This document shows positions 25,301-38,128 of a stretch of 64,000 bases of DNA, one piece after another. The notes below the pieces were generated by a model. The model worked only from the letters and a program-made list of their open reading frames with translations. It ran no database searches and had not been told where the DNA came from. Position numbers and translations under genes: made by a program. Numbering within the stretch: the first letter of the stretch is position 1; the number at the start of each line of letters is the position of its first letter. The DNA comes from Cylicocyclus nassatus (Eukaryota; Nematoda; Chromadorea; Rhabditida; Strongylidae), in contig CATQJL010000316.1 in assembly GCA_958299035.1 (NCBI GenBank), positions 91,658,443-91,722,442 of the forward strand. Direction: 5' to 3'.

Positions 25301-25648
25301 CCGACAGATCCAGCAGCTGAAACTTTGGCATTGGTACTTGAACTAAGCCAGCTATGAAAATGCCGACCTTCTTGCACGCCTGTGGGGCTCACAAAAATTC
25401 CCGATCCTATGATACATCCCACAATCATTGTCACACTGTTTGTCAGCGTTAATGTCCTGGCTAACCCTTTACCAGTGTCCTAAAATGGCAATGCTCAGAG
25501 TCGCTCTCGTATGTCTAAATTGTCATTTGCTACCTCTTCATCTACGTTTGCAAGCGCGTTCGGCTTTTTTTCCGGAAGAAGCCATCATAGGTTTGGTCTC
25601 GCTGTTTCTCCCCTTGTCCGTATCGTCATCGTCGCCGGCAGAATCCAT
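22320..25648 (-). CDS. LAT-type (SLC7) amino-acid transporter light chain, AAT-A
   Basis: Exons: 25534-25648, 25368-25479, 25127-25316, 25034-24919, 24746-24871, 24546-24699, 24371-24494, 24009-24112, 23084-23180, 22882-23034, 22659-22743, 22432-22524, 22320-22381. Exons 3-13 have the same lengths as those of AAT-B (190, 116, 126, 154, 124, 104, 97, 153, 85, 93, 62 nt). About 509 aa. It keeps the canonical TM1 motif G63-S64-G65, the heavy-chain cysteine C162 (YPDCD), TM6 FAYQGW (251-256), [15 protein letters not shown] and a LVDDNKYD tail. Exon 1 (start at 25648, MDSAGDDDD) reads through seven A at 25565-25571 and then stops. One base fewer gives NALANVDEE joining [10 protein letters not shown], parallel to DEEKGLRRTL in AAT-B. 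So exon 1 has a sequencing error, a real frameshift, or different splicing (a C|GTAGAT donor with a weak AAAG acceptor also restores frame). Donor of intron 6 is the weak GTTTTT. Introns are mostly 46-140 bp; intron 8 is 828 bp. Confidence 0.88.
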
Positions 25649-25686
25649 GTTCTGCTCAGATCGACACTAGCTACTCGCCTTCGTAC

Positions 25687-25700
25687 GCTAAAAAATAATC
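25687..25700 (-). promoter_or_regulatory. Candidate spliced-leader (trans-splice) acceptor of AAT-A
   Basis: On the minus strand the T-rich tract GATTATTTTTTAG ends 39 nt upstream of the AAT-A start codon. Nematode mRNAs are commonly trans-spliced at such outron ends. The only evidence is the motif and the spacing, so this is a weak call. Confidence 0.3.
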
Positions 25701-27545
25701 ACTGCCTAGGAAAATGACGGAAACGAATTATCAAAGCGAGAATTTAGTGAAGGAGGGATTCACTGGTGACAAGATGAAGAAAGACAATAAAAATTCGAAA
25801 AATCAAAATGCGAAGTTACACGAAAAATAAACATCAACGGTCAGCCGACAGGTTTAAATTATGGATGTAACATCAGATTGACCGTGACGAAAATAAATAG
25901 GAAGTTGTTGATGGATTTCATACTTCGTTGTCTAGGATGTCAAACAATAAACAGAATATTTTTCATCATACTCGGGAAAAAACATACTTCTTTAGTTGTG
26001 ATCCAAATATGGAGTTTCTAAAGGAGAAAACTTTTCCAAAAACAAACACGTATGCTTGAGAAAGTTCTTGGTTAGGATCTTGGTTATGACGATATGTTAT
26101 GCTGCGACGTCATGTTCTCGTTTCCAGCAAAAAACAAGCGCAGAGTTTGAGCCGACTGCTAATGCGCTTAAAGACTGAGAAATGTTCCACAATAGACAGA
26201 GAAGGTGATTTCAAACGACTGATGGCCGATGGTGCATAGATTCAAAATCTCTGAGCGGCAAAAGACTTGAAAATGAGTAAATAAAAAACTATTGGGTACT
26301 CGATTTTCTTCAACCATCCTGAGTGCTGCTAAAGGCTGTGATTGAACCTAATAGCATCAGAAGGGCAAAAAAGCAGAAAACAGTTATCAGGCATTCGCTG
26401 TGGCATCAGCTGACAGGAAGTATTTTGTACTACGAGAACAGCGTCCGAACATTCTTCGCCTAATGTATACTCAGAATCAATTAGTAAATAGTATCAGCAT
26501 GTCACTCCGGAAAAATTAATTGCACCTATCGATACTGACAGTTTGTTCTATCATTATCAATTTTCTAGGCACTTCCATCATGACATTTGAAGTCAAAAAG
26601 ACAAATTCAGCAAGCATTCTATGAGTGAAAAGATCATGTTGATATTAAACCTCAGTAAGATATGGACGTCCCTAGAATTAGCTTACACAAGTAATTATGA
26701 ATGCGAAGCTCGAAATGGCGATAGTCCGAAATGAGCACGATCTGCCTTTCGCCAAAGGAATGAGAGAGTGCATTTCCTGACTATGTGAATAACTCATTGC
26801 TGGCCATTACATACTGGCTCTTCTGCAAACTAAAATTACCAGTTGGAACCGAAGGGCAACAAAATGAAATGGAATAGAAGAACCAATGGTAGGCCATAGC
26901 GAAAAACGAAAACTGGAGACCCCATAATACGTTTTTTATGATTCTGCTACAAATGCAAATACATTACGTAAAATTTCCTGTTAGTGATTTACAGTTATGA
27001 ACAATACACAGGTCACAGGAAGTCTGTAAAAACAGAGCCTAAATAATAAGGTAGCAACTATGTAGGAAATTTGAAAACTGGTCCGGGTACTAGTGAGTAG
27101 ATTTACCTTCCCAAATATAGAATAAGTCGATAGAGCGTGAAAGCAATATCCCGGGAAAAAAGTGAAGGGAAACGTCTTAACGACCGGCAATGCAATGAAC
27201 AGCATGCAAGTGCAGCATGACTGCACATAAAATCCACGGTTGGCGAGTTCTAGCGATGGTAGCAACGAAGACCTATGCTTGTTTGGAAAATGCAATATCG
27301 CTCTATTGCGTACGAGGAATGTAGTGTTCGCAAGCGTAAGTGCAATCCTAGGTTTCAGGCCTGATTACTATAGAATTTGCAAGCTCATACATACTTTTGG
27401 AAACTAAGTTAAAGCAGAGCAATCAGGCAATGGACAATGTATAAAGTTCGTTTGAAAATAACAGCCACCGAATCAGAAGTCGATAGAAACTAAAGAATTA
27501 CGGGAGTAGAAAGCTTAGCAAAATTACTTTCAAAGCTTATAGCCC

Positions 27546-27702
27546 TTTGATTCAACTGGCTTGGCGGGGCCTTCGTGACCTAATCAAGGCTAGACGGTTA
27601 GAGAGCATGCGCGCAGGAGAGACGCAGACTGCGTAGCAGGCGCGAGCGGTCTTGATTAGGTCACAAAGCCCGCCTTCCAGCCGCCAAGCCAGTTGAATCA
27701 AA
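27546..27702. mobile_element. MITE, TTTGATTCAACTGG family, copy 3 (best preserved)
   Basis: TTTGATTCAACTGGCTTGGC opens it and the exact inverse closes it. The next block GACCTAATCAAG also recurs inverted. The core GGAGAGACGCAGACTGCGT sits in the middle. At 157 bp it is the clearest member of a five-copy family in this window. Confidence 0.75.
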
Positions 27703-28993
27703 GGCTAGCTTTTTTAAGGCAACTGTAGCTTCGTTACTTTCCGATTCAGTGAAAGATCATCCCTGTTGTACATGAAAAGCAATCAGAAGATTCTTATCCG
27801 TTGATTTTCACGAAAAGGGACAAACTACAGGGGTTTTCTTCAAGAATGAAGAAGGCGGTGGAGTTTGGATTCATATTATAATGCGATGTAATAGAGATAT
27901 ATCAGAACCACATGATGACTACTGCTACCATTTTGGATTACACCACAATTCAGCTTATTCGCTCAGCTAATTTTCGTTTCCATTAAGATTCGTTCCTCTT
28001 GAGTATCATTTCAATGTCGCAAAAACTTATGTGCTTTGCTACTGTAATCTTATAGAAGTAATTGTCCAGGATCCCTCTAATTCTTTCAGGAACGGAAACA
28101 TCAAATCGCTAGAGCTTCAGCAATCCGTGCACTTCTCGTAATCAGAGGGAAAATAAAATAATATATAAAGGATTTTTGTCTCAGTAAGTTCCATGTCATT
28201 TTACGAAAAAGCACGGACTATTTCAAATGTGAGTGGATATAGAAACTCTACTGTAGCCAACGGCTTTCGCGAATTAGACAACGTCTTTTGCACTGCAAAG
28301 TGATGTGTCCTGTGGTGAGTCCATAAAGCTGAACTCATATAAAGCAAAAATTCGGTTTGAGCTTTGATCTTCAGAATCTTTTACATCGCAGAAATCGAAT
28401 GATATAATGAAAAATTATTTTTTGAGTCATGCTCTACCTTGCGTACGGTTTCTCACAGACTATTATATAATACATACTATTATACATACATACTACATAA
28501 AAAGATTCCCTTTTTCTTTCATTTCTAGCAGAGAAGCAAGGGAAAAAATTGCTTTCGAACACATTCAACAACTAAAAAAATCACAGAAAAAAAGCATGCA
28601 AAAAATGATGAAAACTCGAAGATGATTAAGTATTGTTGAAATCTATGCATAAAAGAAACCTACGAATTATAAATCAAGCTAATTTTAATGATTTTTCAGT
28701 CTATGCAAACGACAGATAGCAGCCGTTTTTTGTTCTATATAGTTTGGAAACTTTACGATATTGCGAAAATTGAGTGCGGTAACTCAGTAGCAATTTCCCA
28801 CAAGTTCAAGCTGACGAAGAAATACCCAACCAGTGCAGATCTTGAGTTGGGTCATAAAAATGCAAAAAGCATGGTCACCAAAGTAGGTTTTAACTACTTT
28901 CTCCCACTGATGTGAGAACTGTGGTAAATGAATGTCACTGAGTAGATAGTTTTGAGAAGCTATCTTTTACTTCGGATAAAAGTCATAATTTTA

Positions 28994-29692
28994 TGGTTGG
29001 TCCGAAAGTTCTGTCGCTTTGATTCCGAATTCGTAACTGCTTCCTATGTGATTGTACAAAAAATACCCTCAGATAGAAAAGTTCAACTATATTTTAAAGG
29101 CATCTTTGCTACTCTTTGACGACAAAAGACTCCAGAGGTAAAACTTCGCATAGGAGAACCACACAGACCCGTGATTTTCGAAATTAAATCGTCAAAAATT
29201 TGAAACGCTGCAAAAAAATCTAGGAGTATGTTTCCCAGAGATTTTGTAGCCTTCTCTATCTGACAGTGGTGCTGATCGAGCTTTTCCTTGAAAAGTTATG
29301 ATTTTCGTGAAAAATGCAAAAAACGGCAAAAATAACATTTTTTTGCATTTTTCACGAAAAGCATAACTTTTCATAGAAAAGCTCGATTATCACAAACTTG
29401 GCACTGTTAAAAAGAGCAGCTCACACAACACCAAAAAAAACATGTTTTCAGATGTTTCTGCAACTCTTCAAATTTTTGACAATTCATTTTTGAAAATCAC
29501 GCGTTTAAGTGGTTCTCCTATTCGAATTTTTATCTCTGGATTCTTTTGTCGCCAGAGAGAAGCGAAAATGTGATTAGAAAATAGATGAATTGTTCTATCT
29601 AGGGGTATATTTTTAAATTATGTACGTTCACCTAGGAAGCAGTTGCGAATTTTTTAAAATCAAAGCAACAAAACTTTCGGAACAACCGCAAT
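28994..29692. mobile_element. Mariner-like inverted-repeat element (GGTTGGTCCGAAAG)
   Basis: GGTTGGTCCGAAAGTTCTGT on the left pairs with the inverse of CAACAAAACTTTCGGAACAACC on the right. GTGGTTCTCCTA (29500s) mirrors TAGGAGAACCAC (29150s). Flanking TA is plausible but the exact ends are not secure. No intact transposase. Confidence 0.5.
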
Positions 29693-29855
29693 ATAAAGAT
29701 AACCCAATTTATATGTGTGTACATCATGTTTATCACAAAGTTTCTTGGATTTTTTTTGAAGCAAAATCGTCCAAATGTTCGAAACAATTCCTGTTTACGT
29801 ATTTCAGTATTTCAGTGCAAGTCTTTCGAGGCCATCTACCTACTAGAGAGAAATA

Positions 29856-30816
29856 TTAGGTCTTTCAGAAAGTTCTTTCCGTTTTTTCAACCTATCCTAA
29901 GAACACGTGGGACGAAGATAGGGAGACTCAAGCAACGACGCAGCTTTTCTTCCTCTTTTTAACTGTCATACCCCTATGTTGCTTACACTTGTGTTCACCG
30001 AGATAATCGTCGAAATTTCAAACCCATGGTTTCCACCATGTCCAACTTTGGCCATTTTTCACAACCTTCTTTCTTGGCTTTTGGAGAAGCTTTGATAGTA
30101 GTCAGATAGAGTAAACAAAGTGCAATGCAATGCAATTTTTTGCCATTTTTAACTGGCTTCTCAGTTTTTTTAAGATAGCTTTTCCAGAAGTCTACTTTTT
30201 TAGAGTCACAAAATACACGAACGCTCCGAAAATCAACAAATCTTCGGATTTCAATACTTCAATTATCCACTATTTTTACAAGGTAACTGAGCGTTTACCG
30301 CTTCGAAATATAGGATTTCGCATTAAGTGCATACCCTTAGGCGGGTTCAAAATTAAGAGTTATGTAAGTTTTGTTGCCAAAAACTCCACAAACTGGGAAG
30401 AAAAAACACTCATCAGAAAGAGGGGAAAAAGCTGCATCGAATGAAACCTTAGTTTGCACCGTTTTGAGTTCTATGGCCCCTGGCATCACCAAAAGTGGAA
30501 TTCGATAGCATCAGAAAAATAATTCTAGAAATTTTTTAAGGCTAGCTACAGGTGCCGAAAAATTGCATCACACTGCACTTTGTTTACTCTATCTGCCAAA
30601 AGCCAAGAAAGAAGATTACCAAAGTTGGAAATGGTAAAGACCTTGGGTCCAAAATTTCGGCGATTATCTCATTGACCATGAAAGCGACCAGCATATGAGC
30701 ATGACATTTAAAAAGAGGAAGAATGCGTCGGATAGTGTCTGAAAGTTTGCCTATCTTTATTCCATGAGTTTTTTAAATAGGTTGAAAAAACGGAAAGAAC
30801 TTTCGGAAAGACCTAA
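29856..30816. mobile_element. 961-bp mariner-like element (TTAGGTCTTTC termini)
   Basis: TTAGGTCTTTCAGAAAGTTC and the inverse of its right end agree, with TA on both sides (29854, 30817). Arms extend some 250 bp, pairing AACCTATC, CGACGATTATCTC-type and TTTCAACCT blocks. No transposase frame longer than about 100 codons. Confidence 0.65.
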
Positions 30817-33800
30817 TATTATGTGATTTTCATGGACCCACATCAAAGCGGACGCTTATGTTCCCCTCCCTCCCCCATATTGCAAGCGGTACAAGGAATA
30901 CTGCTCTCATCGCTCCTCTCTTGCCGCACACGTGCGCTGGGAGAAGGGGGGGGGGGGGGGGGTGGCGCTGAAAGGCGAAGAGCGCGCAATTCAAAGCGAC
31001 CCACCGAGATGTCCGTGCATCAGAGACGCCGCCGCATTCGTGCAGAGCAAAAAAAGCGAACGGGCACTCATGCATTTGCCGTTCACGCATCTGACACAAA
31101 TTGCTGTTTCTTGCATGGGTTTCATTTCGTCGCACCGTAACGCATGACTGACGACTATGCGTTAATTCTTCTGATGAATTAGAACTCTTTTACGCCTACG
31201 ACTGAAGAAATATCTGTCACTTATTCGGAGACTTTGGTCTCACGCTTCAAAAGGCACACCGAAAAACGTTATTTTTGACTATTTTCATTCAATACGAGAG
31301 AGCTGCGTAGGTGCAAAAAAAAACGATCTACTCATACAGATTTGCTCCAGTAATTAGCTTTAGGTGAGTAGATCACATGGTTTCAGGACATTAGGATCTA
31401 TACATATACAGGAGTAGCATACCGAGGAGGGTGGGGTAGGGGAGGGAGACTGGCGAAGTTTTTGAAAGTTACTTATATGAGTTATAAAAATGTGCAAGCG
31501 ATTAGTTTATACTTGCGAATAATTAATATAAACTTTCAAAAACTGTAAAAATTTTATTTCCTTATAAAAAAATTTTTCGGGAGCATTGCTCCGCTACGAC
31601 CCCTTTTTTGAAATTTCGAGGTTAGGGCCCGCAGAAATCTCAGGATGCACACCAAAAAATTTTCGGATTGCGTCAGCCACGCAGTTTCATCAAAAAGTTT
31701 TTTGTCCCCCCCCCCCCACCGATCGGAAATTCTGGGTACGCTATTGATATACAGCTACGTAGGCGACGGATATCAGGTCGTAACGTGAATATGTTACACT
31801 CAACGGGGAAATTTTTCCTTTGATTTCTGGATATTTTTACACATTTTCGGATCATATATAGAGTCATAGCCTTTTGGTATATACATGTCACACTTAGGAG
31901 CAAATTTTTGAAAAATTTCCGAATGTTAAGTAATGTCTAGTTTGCGTTATTGAATAGTTCAAATTCGTAAGTCGGAGATAGGAAAATTAAATTTATTCTC
32001 TAGTGTGCTTTGAGCGTAACAAATTAAAAGTAAAATAGAATGCAGAAAAATTTGGCAAGAGAAGAATGACAGATTTTCCGAAGACAAACAAACGGATATT
32101 CAAATGCCTTTCTCATATGCTAAGAATGGAATTTGCCGAAGTCTCTAGAGCTTTCATGAAGACGACGAAAAAAGTGAAAAAATCTAATTAACGACATGAT
32201 TCCAAAATCAACAGAAATAGTAAGAATATATAGCAGTTAAGCAAGACAGAAAGAGTGCAAGCAGACAAAATTACACAATATTGAAGTATAGAGCGATTTT
32301 CCTTCTAAGAGGAGTTATGTTTGTTTTTTAAAAGTACGTGTTAGTGACAGCAAAGCGCCAAAAATTTACATTCTTCATGATTAAAGGGAAACATTTTTAT
32401 CGATTCAAAACCCAATAGATGAATTTGATTAGTCATTTTGAACGATAAGCGTTTGAAAGTTGTGTAAAAGAGCAGATGACGGAACTGCCGACCTTTGAGT
32501 AAGAGAACATTCCTCGAGGACACTTATTTGCACAAGAGATGAGACATCTATCGGGCAAAAAACGATGATTCGGTGGCTGAGTGATATCGTCCAGGACTAC
32601 AGAATTCAAAATAAGAAGGGCTGAAGAGTAGCTCACATTTTCAACAAGCTAATGGTTGTGACAGTATGTACTATGAAAAAAATGGAGCAGTACAAATGCG
32701 GCTAATTGACCCGGATTTTTTTCTTGTTTTTTTTTCTTCTGCAGTTCCATTAGTGTTGGGAAAAGCCGAGTATAATGTTTGGGCATTAGAGATACTGCGA
32801 AAACTACGAGTCTAGTGGAGTCGCCTTAACAATGAAACGTGAAAATATACATCTTCTATTTGCACTAGATGTTTGTCCTGGCTTGCTGCCAACGAAACAA
32901 TGATAAAAAATTGTACTTTCTCCAAATGAGAATTCAGTAGAAGTACGCGAGAGGCTGAAGTTCTAAATACCTCAACTTCGTTCAATTTAACGCTGGCAGA
33001 GTGCACTTCAGTCTATTTTTGCCTTCGCAGCAGATTCTTAGCAAATTTTAGTGTACTTACTCGGCAAATATATGATATTGATATGAAGGCACTAAAATGT
33101 TTTTGACCGATAGTCGAAGAACGATTTGAGCGCTTCTTCGCCATTTCTTACATTGTTGATAAAGCCTATGAAATAAATCGCAATACGAAAAAACTTTGGA
33201 AAGTGTGTAAGGAATTTCTGCCTGAGCTAGAAGAATAAGAACATTACAACATGTAGACATGCAAGCAACAAAACGGATTTTTTGTTTTGTAACGAGTACC
33301 AAACAAGAACTGAAACCTGAAAAGGATCACTACGCAAAAGCTCAAATTAACATCATTCACAACCGCAGTTACCTGTACCTTCCAAAACTCAAAGTAAGAA
33401 AGATGGCAGATTGAGAAGAAAGAAATGACAAAAAGACACTCGACCTCAGATGCCAGTTTGCGATGTGAATGCGTAGCAATTGCGTAACGGGTCACGAAGA
33501 ATGCCATATGCCCCCGCTGACAGCTCTTAATGGATAGAACGATGAGGAAAAAAAGGAAGAAAGGAGTGACGGCAACAAATTTGTGCGTGAGTGTGAAAAG
33601 ACATTTCCATAAGGACCGGTACCAACGCTACATCAAAAAGCGCTCAAAAAATACCAAAAAAATTTATACTCTTTAAAAAATAAAAAGACTACGCCAAATT
33701 TAAACCGGGAAAATTTATAATAAAAGGGGTGACACATATTTAAAGACTTTTAGAATATTACCGCTTGGAATTGTTAGTGAATTTTCCTGACAACCAATAA

Positions 33801-34830
33801 AAGTTTTTGATAATGACCAACAGGGTCAAAATTTTGAATTAGCAAATGAGAAAATTGAGATTTCAATGCACAAAAGACATTTAAGGTTAGCGCAACGTAC
33901 ACTGGAGAATGTAATCCCGAACGAAGGAAGGATCGATTTACATCGTTCGGACGACAAAAAGTGCTGTAACCGCTACTGGACAACTGGCTACCTGGCTCTA
34001 CCCAAGTGCGTAATGGCAATTCCGCGCCAAAAAGCGGTGGCGTCCCGCTGTCGTCCAGGCCGTCCTCGTCGGGGCCTCTAGGCAGCCAGTTTTCTTCCTC
34101 CGCGATCGATTCACGCCTCACATGAATATTTCTCTGTAGGCTAACCATCAAGTAATTATCTCTGCTAATGTACTAAGGGTGATGTGTGTTAGTAGCGGAA
34201 GATTTGCCTAAGAATAGCTAAGCAGTCACAGCTATCAAGCTGAGGCTCGCGCTTTTTACGCTTTTGAAATCGATCGCGTAGGGAAACGCGGATACAGCAA
34301 AACTAGAGTCAAATGCTAATCACTGCTGGACACATTTACTATCAAGTCAAACGATTTAACTACCGGAGAACCGGTCGAAAGGAGTAAATACAAGAGGATG
34401 ATGGAATTTCATAATTTCATAATTTCATAAACCGGGTGAAGAACGCGAATATAAATCTCTTATCTGGAATCGGGAGGTTTTTGTTTTTTGAATGCAGTGC
34501 ATATTATCTTTTATTTATTTATTATATTGTAATTTTTTAATCTTGAAAGTTTCTATTAGCTATGGTGTTTCTCCGAAAATAAACTGTAGAAGTTCACACG
34601 CCCGACTTCTTCGTCTGACTTCACTAAAAAATTCATTTCTGTGCATATATAATACAAAGAATATCAACCAGAATGCTTCCCTTACCAACTGTTTGAAGTT
34701 ACCTTTTGCTGAGTTTTAAGACATTTGCTGAAAAATCGACCGAGAATTCAAGAAATCCACGAAAAATCTCGCCAATTGCATTTTCAGGGGTTTTCGCCCT
34801 CTTACATTAGATAAAACCCATGCAACTATA

Positions 34831-35507
34831 CAGAGTGTCCCAAAAAGATGTGCACACTGTTTGATCGTGAATAACTCTCTTGCTTTTAAGTCTTTTGCCG
34901 AGCTTGAGGTACCATTCCGTAGAGCGAGGATAAACTTAGATTTACAGTATGAAGCGAATCATCAATCACTCTTCGTTACTGTAAAATCGCGGTATGAACT
35001 TTCAGCATACAGAGTCACTGCGAAATAAGCCCTTTGATAAAATAATTCCAAAAAAATCTAAAAATTTGTGCAGCAAGGTTTTCAGGGGTGCTGATTTCAC
35101 CACATAACTTTCTACCACTTTTTCGAGCTTTCTTGATGGCGTATTCACATTCTGACAAACATTGGAAAATTAGTTGTTACCCTAAATTTGAAATAACTCA
35201 TGAAAGAAACAGTGTACGATGTGCAATTTTCATATTCAGAATCAGCAACTCCGATTGACCCAGTTTAAGAGTTTCTAGCTTGTTTGGCTTTCTTTCTGAG
35301 GGAAAATACCGCTTTCAATGCTTAAAATCCGCCTCAAAATTTCTATCGTAATCCTACAGTAATGAAGAGCTGCTGATACGTCGCTCCATCCTGTAAATCT
35401 AAGTTTATCCTCGCCCTACAGAATGGTACCTAAAGCTCTGCAAAAGACATGAAAGCAAAAGAGTTATCAACAATCAAACAGTGTGCACATCTTTTTGGGA
35501 CACCCTG
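34831..35507. mobile_element. 677-bp CAGGGTGTCCC-family element, copy 1
   Basis: CAGAGTGTCCCAAAAAGATG and the inverse of CATCTTTTTGGGACACCCTG delimit it, with TA duplications (34829, 35508). Nearly the whole length is two inverted arms. The same interior (CTTTCTTGATGGCGTATTCA) is found at 37451 and flanks the palindrome at 45556-50467. Confidence 0.7.
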
Positions 35508-37450
35508 TATAACGCTTGAACTGAAAGTTCTGTCGCACTGTATTCAAAAAACCGTAAGCTCTTTATATCACGATATTTCTCCATGGCTAAAATTTTGTTG
35601 AAAAGAGCAAATCACCCACTTTCTAAAGGCACCTAGGCTGCTACTAAGTTTCTGAATGCAGAGAGAAAATTGGAAAACGAGACCACTCCAATTTCGGAAT
35701 AAGCAAGCCCATTAAAAATTCCAAAACTACGCCATAAAATGCAAAACAGCAGTAGCCTAAAGTCTCTGATCCCCTCTATCTAGTTGAGCAAATTTCGCAT
35801 TAATCCAGCTGTTTTTGAAAAGTTATGATTTTTGAGAAAAAATGTCGAAAAATCAATTTTCTTGAGGGGTGATTTTTTAGCATTTTCTCTAAAAAAATCA
35901 TACCATTTTTGAGAAGGGTTGGATCAGCGCGAATTTTGTTCAACTGGAAAGAAGGGTCAAGAAATCTGGGTTATTGGCTTTTGGATTTTATGGCACAGTT
36001 TTGAAATTTTTAACGGGCTTGCCTCAAAGTTTCGAGATTGATTTCGTTTTCCCAATTTTATCTCTGCACAGCCAAGGTGTCTCTAGAAAATGCTTGATTG
36101 CTCTTTTCGATAAAATTTTAGCCACGGAGAAATATCTTATAGAATTTAAGATTCTTGAAAATAGTGCGACAGAACATTCGGTTCAACCTAATAATTTGAT
36201 AGGAAGTTTCAAATGCTTACAGAATGATATAAAACCAAGGAGTGCAAATTGATATCCGGCTGGACATAAAAGTCACGTCTCTCACACCTCAACAAAAGTG
36301 CAATAATATGTGATCATATCAGTTCTACGATCATAAATGCGTTATATACGGAGAAAGTAATAAAATTGTGTTTTGAGACATTGGCAATGCAAAACACGAT
36401 TAACTGACTGCCTTCATGCAAATACATGCAAGAACATAGCTTTATCAATAAGCCTCGGAACAGCTTGCTAAGAAAACTGATTTGCTTTATGAAGCTAAGT
36501 TCCACATAGTCATTATTTGAATCTGTAAATTAGAAGAAACAAGATGGTTATTTTTGTACTGATCATATTAAACGCTGAGCAGGTGGTCATTTGGACGGAA
36601 CTAATTAGCACAAAATACATGAAAATGAATAGCGAGCAATATTATAGCGAAAATATGAAAAAGAGAAATATGAAGCGTCTCACTGGAGTTAACTTTTTAC
36701 AAGAAAGATATCTCCCGTCATAAGCAAATCGATATGCAGTTGAGATCAAGCAAGACAAACAACACAGCAAGTGGACATTGATATTACCACCTTACATAGA
36801 ACTCGATAAACGGTGACTATTGAAACTTCTATTTTCATAAAAGCAAGCTCTAAAAGGGCAAAAGGCCTCTTGCACTGAAGCTTACATGAAGCTTCGCTAC
36901 GGCACTTTGTCAATATCAGCTACCCATAACAACATCCATGCATGACTGGTCGAAATGTAATCTGCGCACTCAAAATGTCACAAAAAATAGATGAGTTCCC
37001 CGAATGCGTGCCACTTTGCTTCTTGGAGTGGCAAGTGGAGCGGCAAAAAAAAAACTAGAGCACATCACATGTGCTGTCGAAGACCTCTAATCTTGAAATC
37101 GTTGAAGGAGGAGTGCAGAAAGCTCTAGCAATTCGTCATCGGCGGCAAATCCTCTCACCAAAATGTGCGCTCACAAACAAGGGGCACGGCATAATGATTG
37201 CTCAGCTGGTGTCGCCTGTGTCAATGCTAGCATCACCTGAGTTGAGTTGATTGACAATGCTTCTCTAGCTTTTATGAGGTAAAAAATTGCGAGAGCTGAT
37301 TATTTCCACGTGAAAATCAGCCTGTTTTGTCGGTGATCTGTATAAATATACAACTCACAGGGGAAGTTCACTCGGTCGAAGTGGCGATTCGGAAGGTGAT
37401 TCTTTTCCATGAAAAGAGCTTTGAACGCTGATGTCAAGATAGACCTTCTA

Positions 37451-38128
37451 CAGGGTGTCCCAAAAAGTTGTGCACACTGTTTAATCGTTAGTAACTCTTT
37501 TGCTTTCATGTGTTTTGCTGAGCTTGACATACTCTCTTGCAGAGCGAGGTTCAACTTAGATTTACAGTATGGAGCGAGTTATCAGTCGCCTTTCATTCCT
37601 GTAGGATTACGGTAGGAATTTCGAGGAGGATTTTGAGCTACAGAAAGTGATTTTTGCTTCAAAAGGAAAACCAAACAAGCCAGAAACTTTTGTACTGGCC
37701 TAACTAGAGTCGCTGATTCTAAATATGAAGATTGCATTTCGGTATAGTGCTTCTTTCATGAGTTATTTCGGATTCAGAGTAACAACTGTTTTTGTAATTT
37801 TAGTCAGAAATGTGAATACGCCATCAAGAAAGCTCTGAAAACTGGTGGAAAGTTATGTAATGCAATCGACATGCGTGAAAACTTAGCTACACTGGTTTTC
37901 AGATTTTTTGAAACTATCCCATCAAAAGGCTTATTTCACAGTGATGATGTGTGCTGGAAGTTCATACCGTAATCATACAGTAATGGAGAGAGATTATTGA
38001 TTTGCTCCATACTATAAATCTAAGTTGAACCTCGCTCTACACAATGGTACCACAAGCTCGGCAGAAGACATGAAAGCAAGAGAGTTACTAACGATTAAAC
38101 AGTGTGCACGTCTTTTTGGAACACTCTG
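37451..38128. mobile_element. 678-bp CAGGGTGTCCC-family element, copy 2
   Basis: CAGGGTGTCCCAAAAAGTTG on the left and the inverse of a mutated right end (CTTTTTGGAACACTCTG). TA precedes it; TT follows. Same size and interior as the copy at 34831. Confidence 0.7.

Noticed and set aside
30946..30962. Run of 17 G
   Set aside because: Simple homopolymer in a GC-rich patch; may also be an assembly or sequencing length error.
33244..33507. 87-codon hydrophobic minus-strand frame, possible receptor exon
   Set aside because: Hydrophobicity and a GTACAG donor are not enough; neighbouring frames do not form a gene and no receptor motif is seen.
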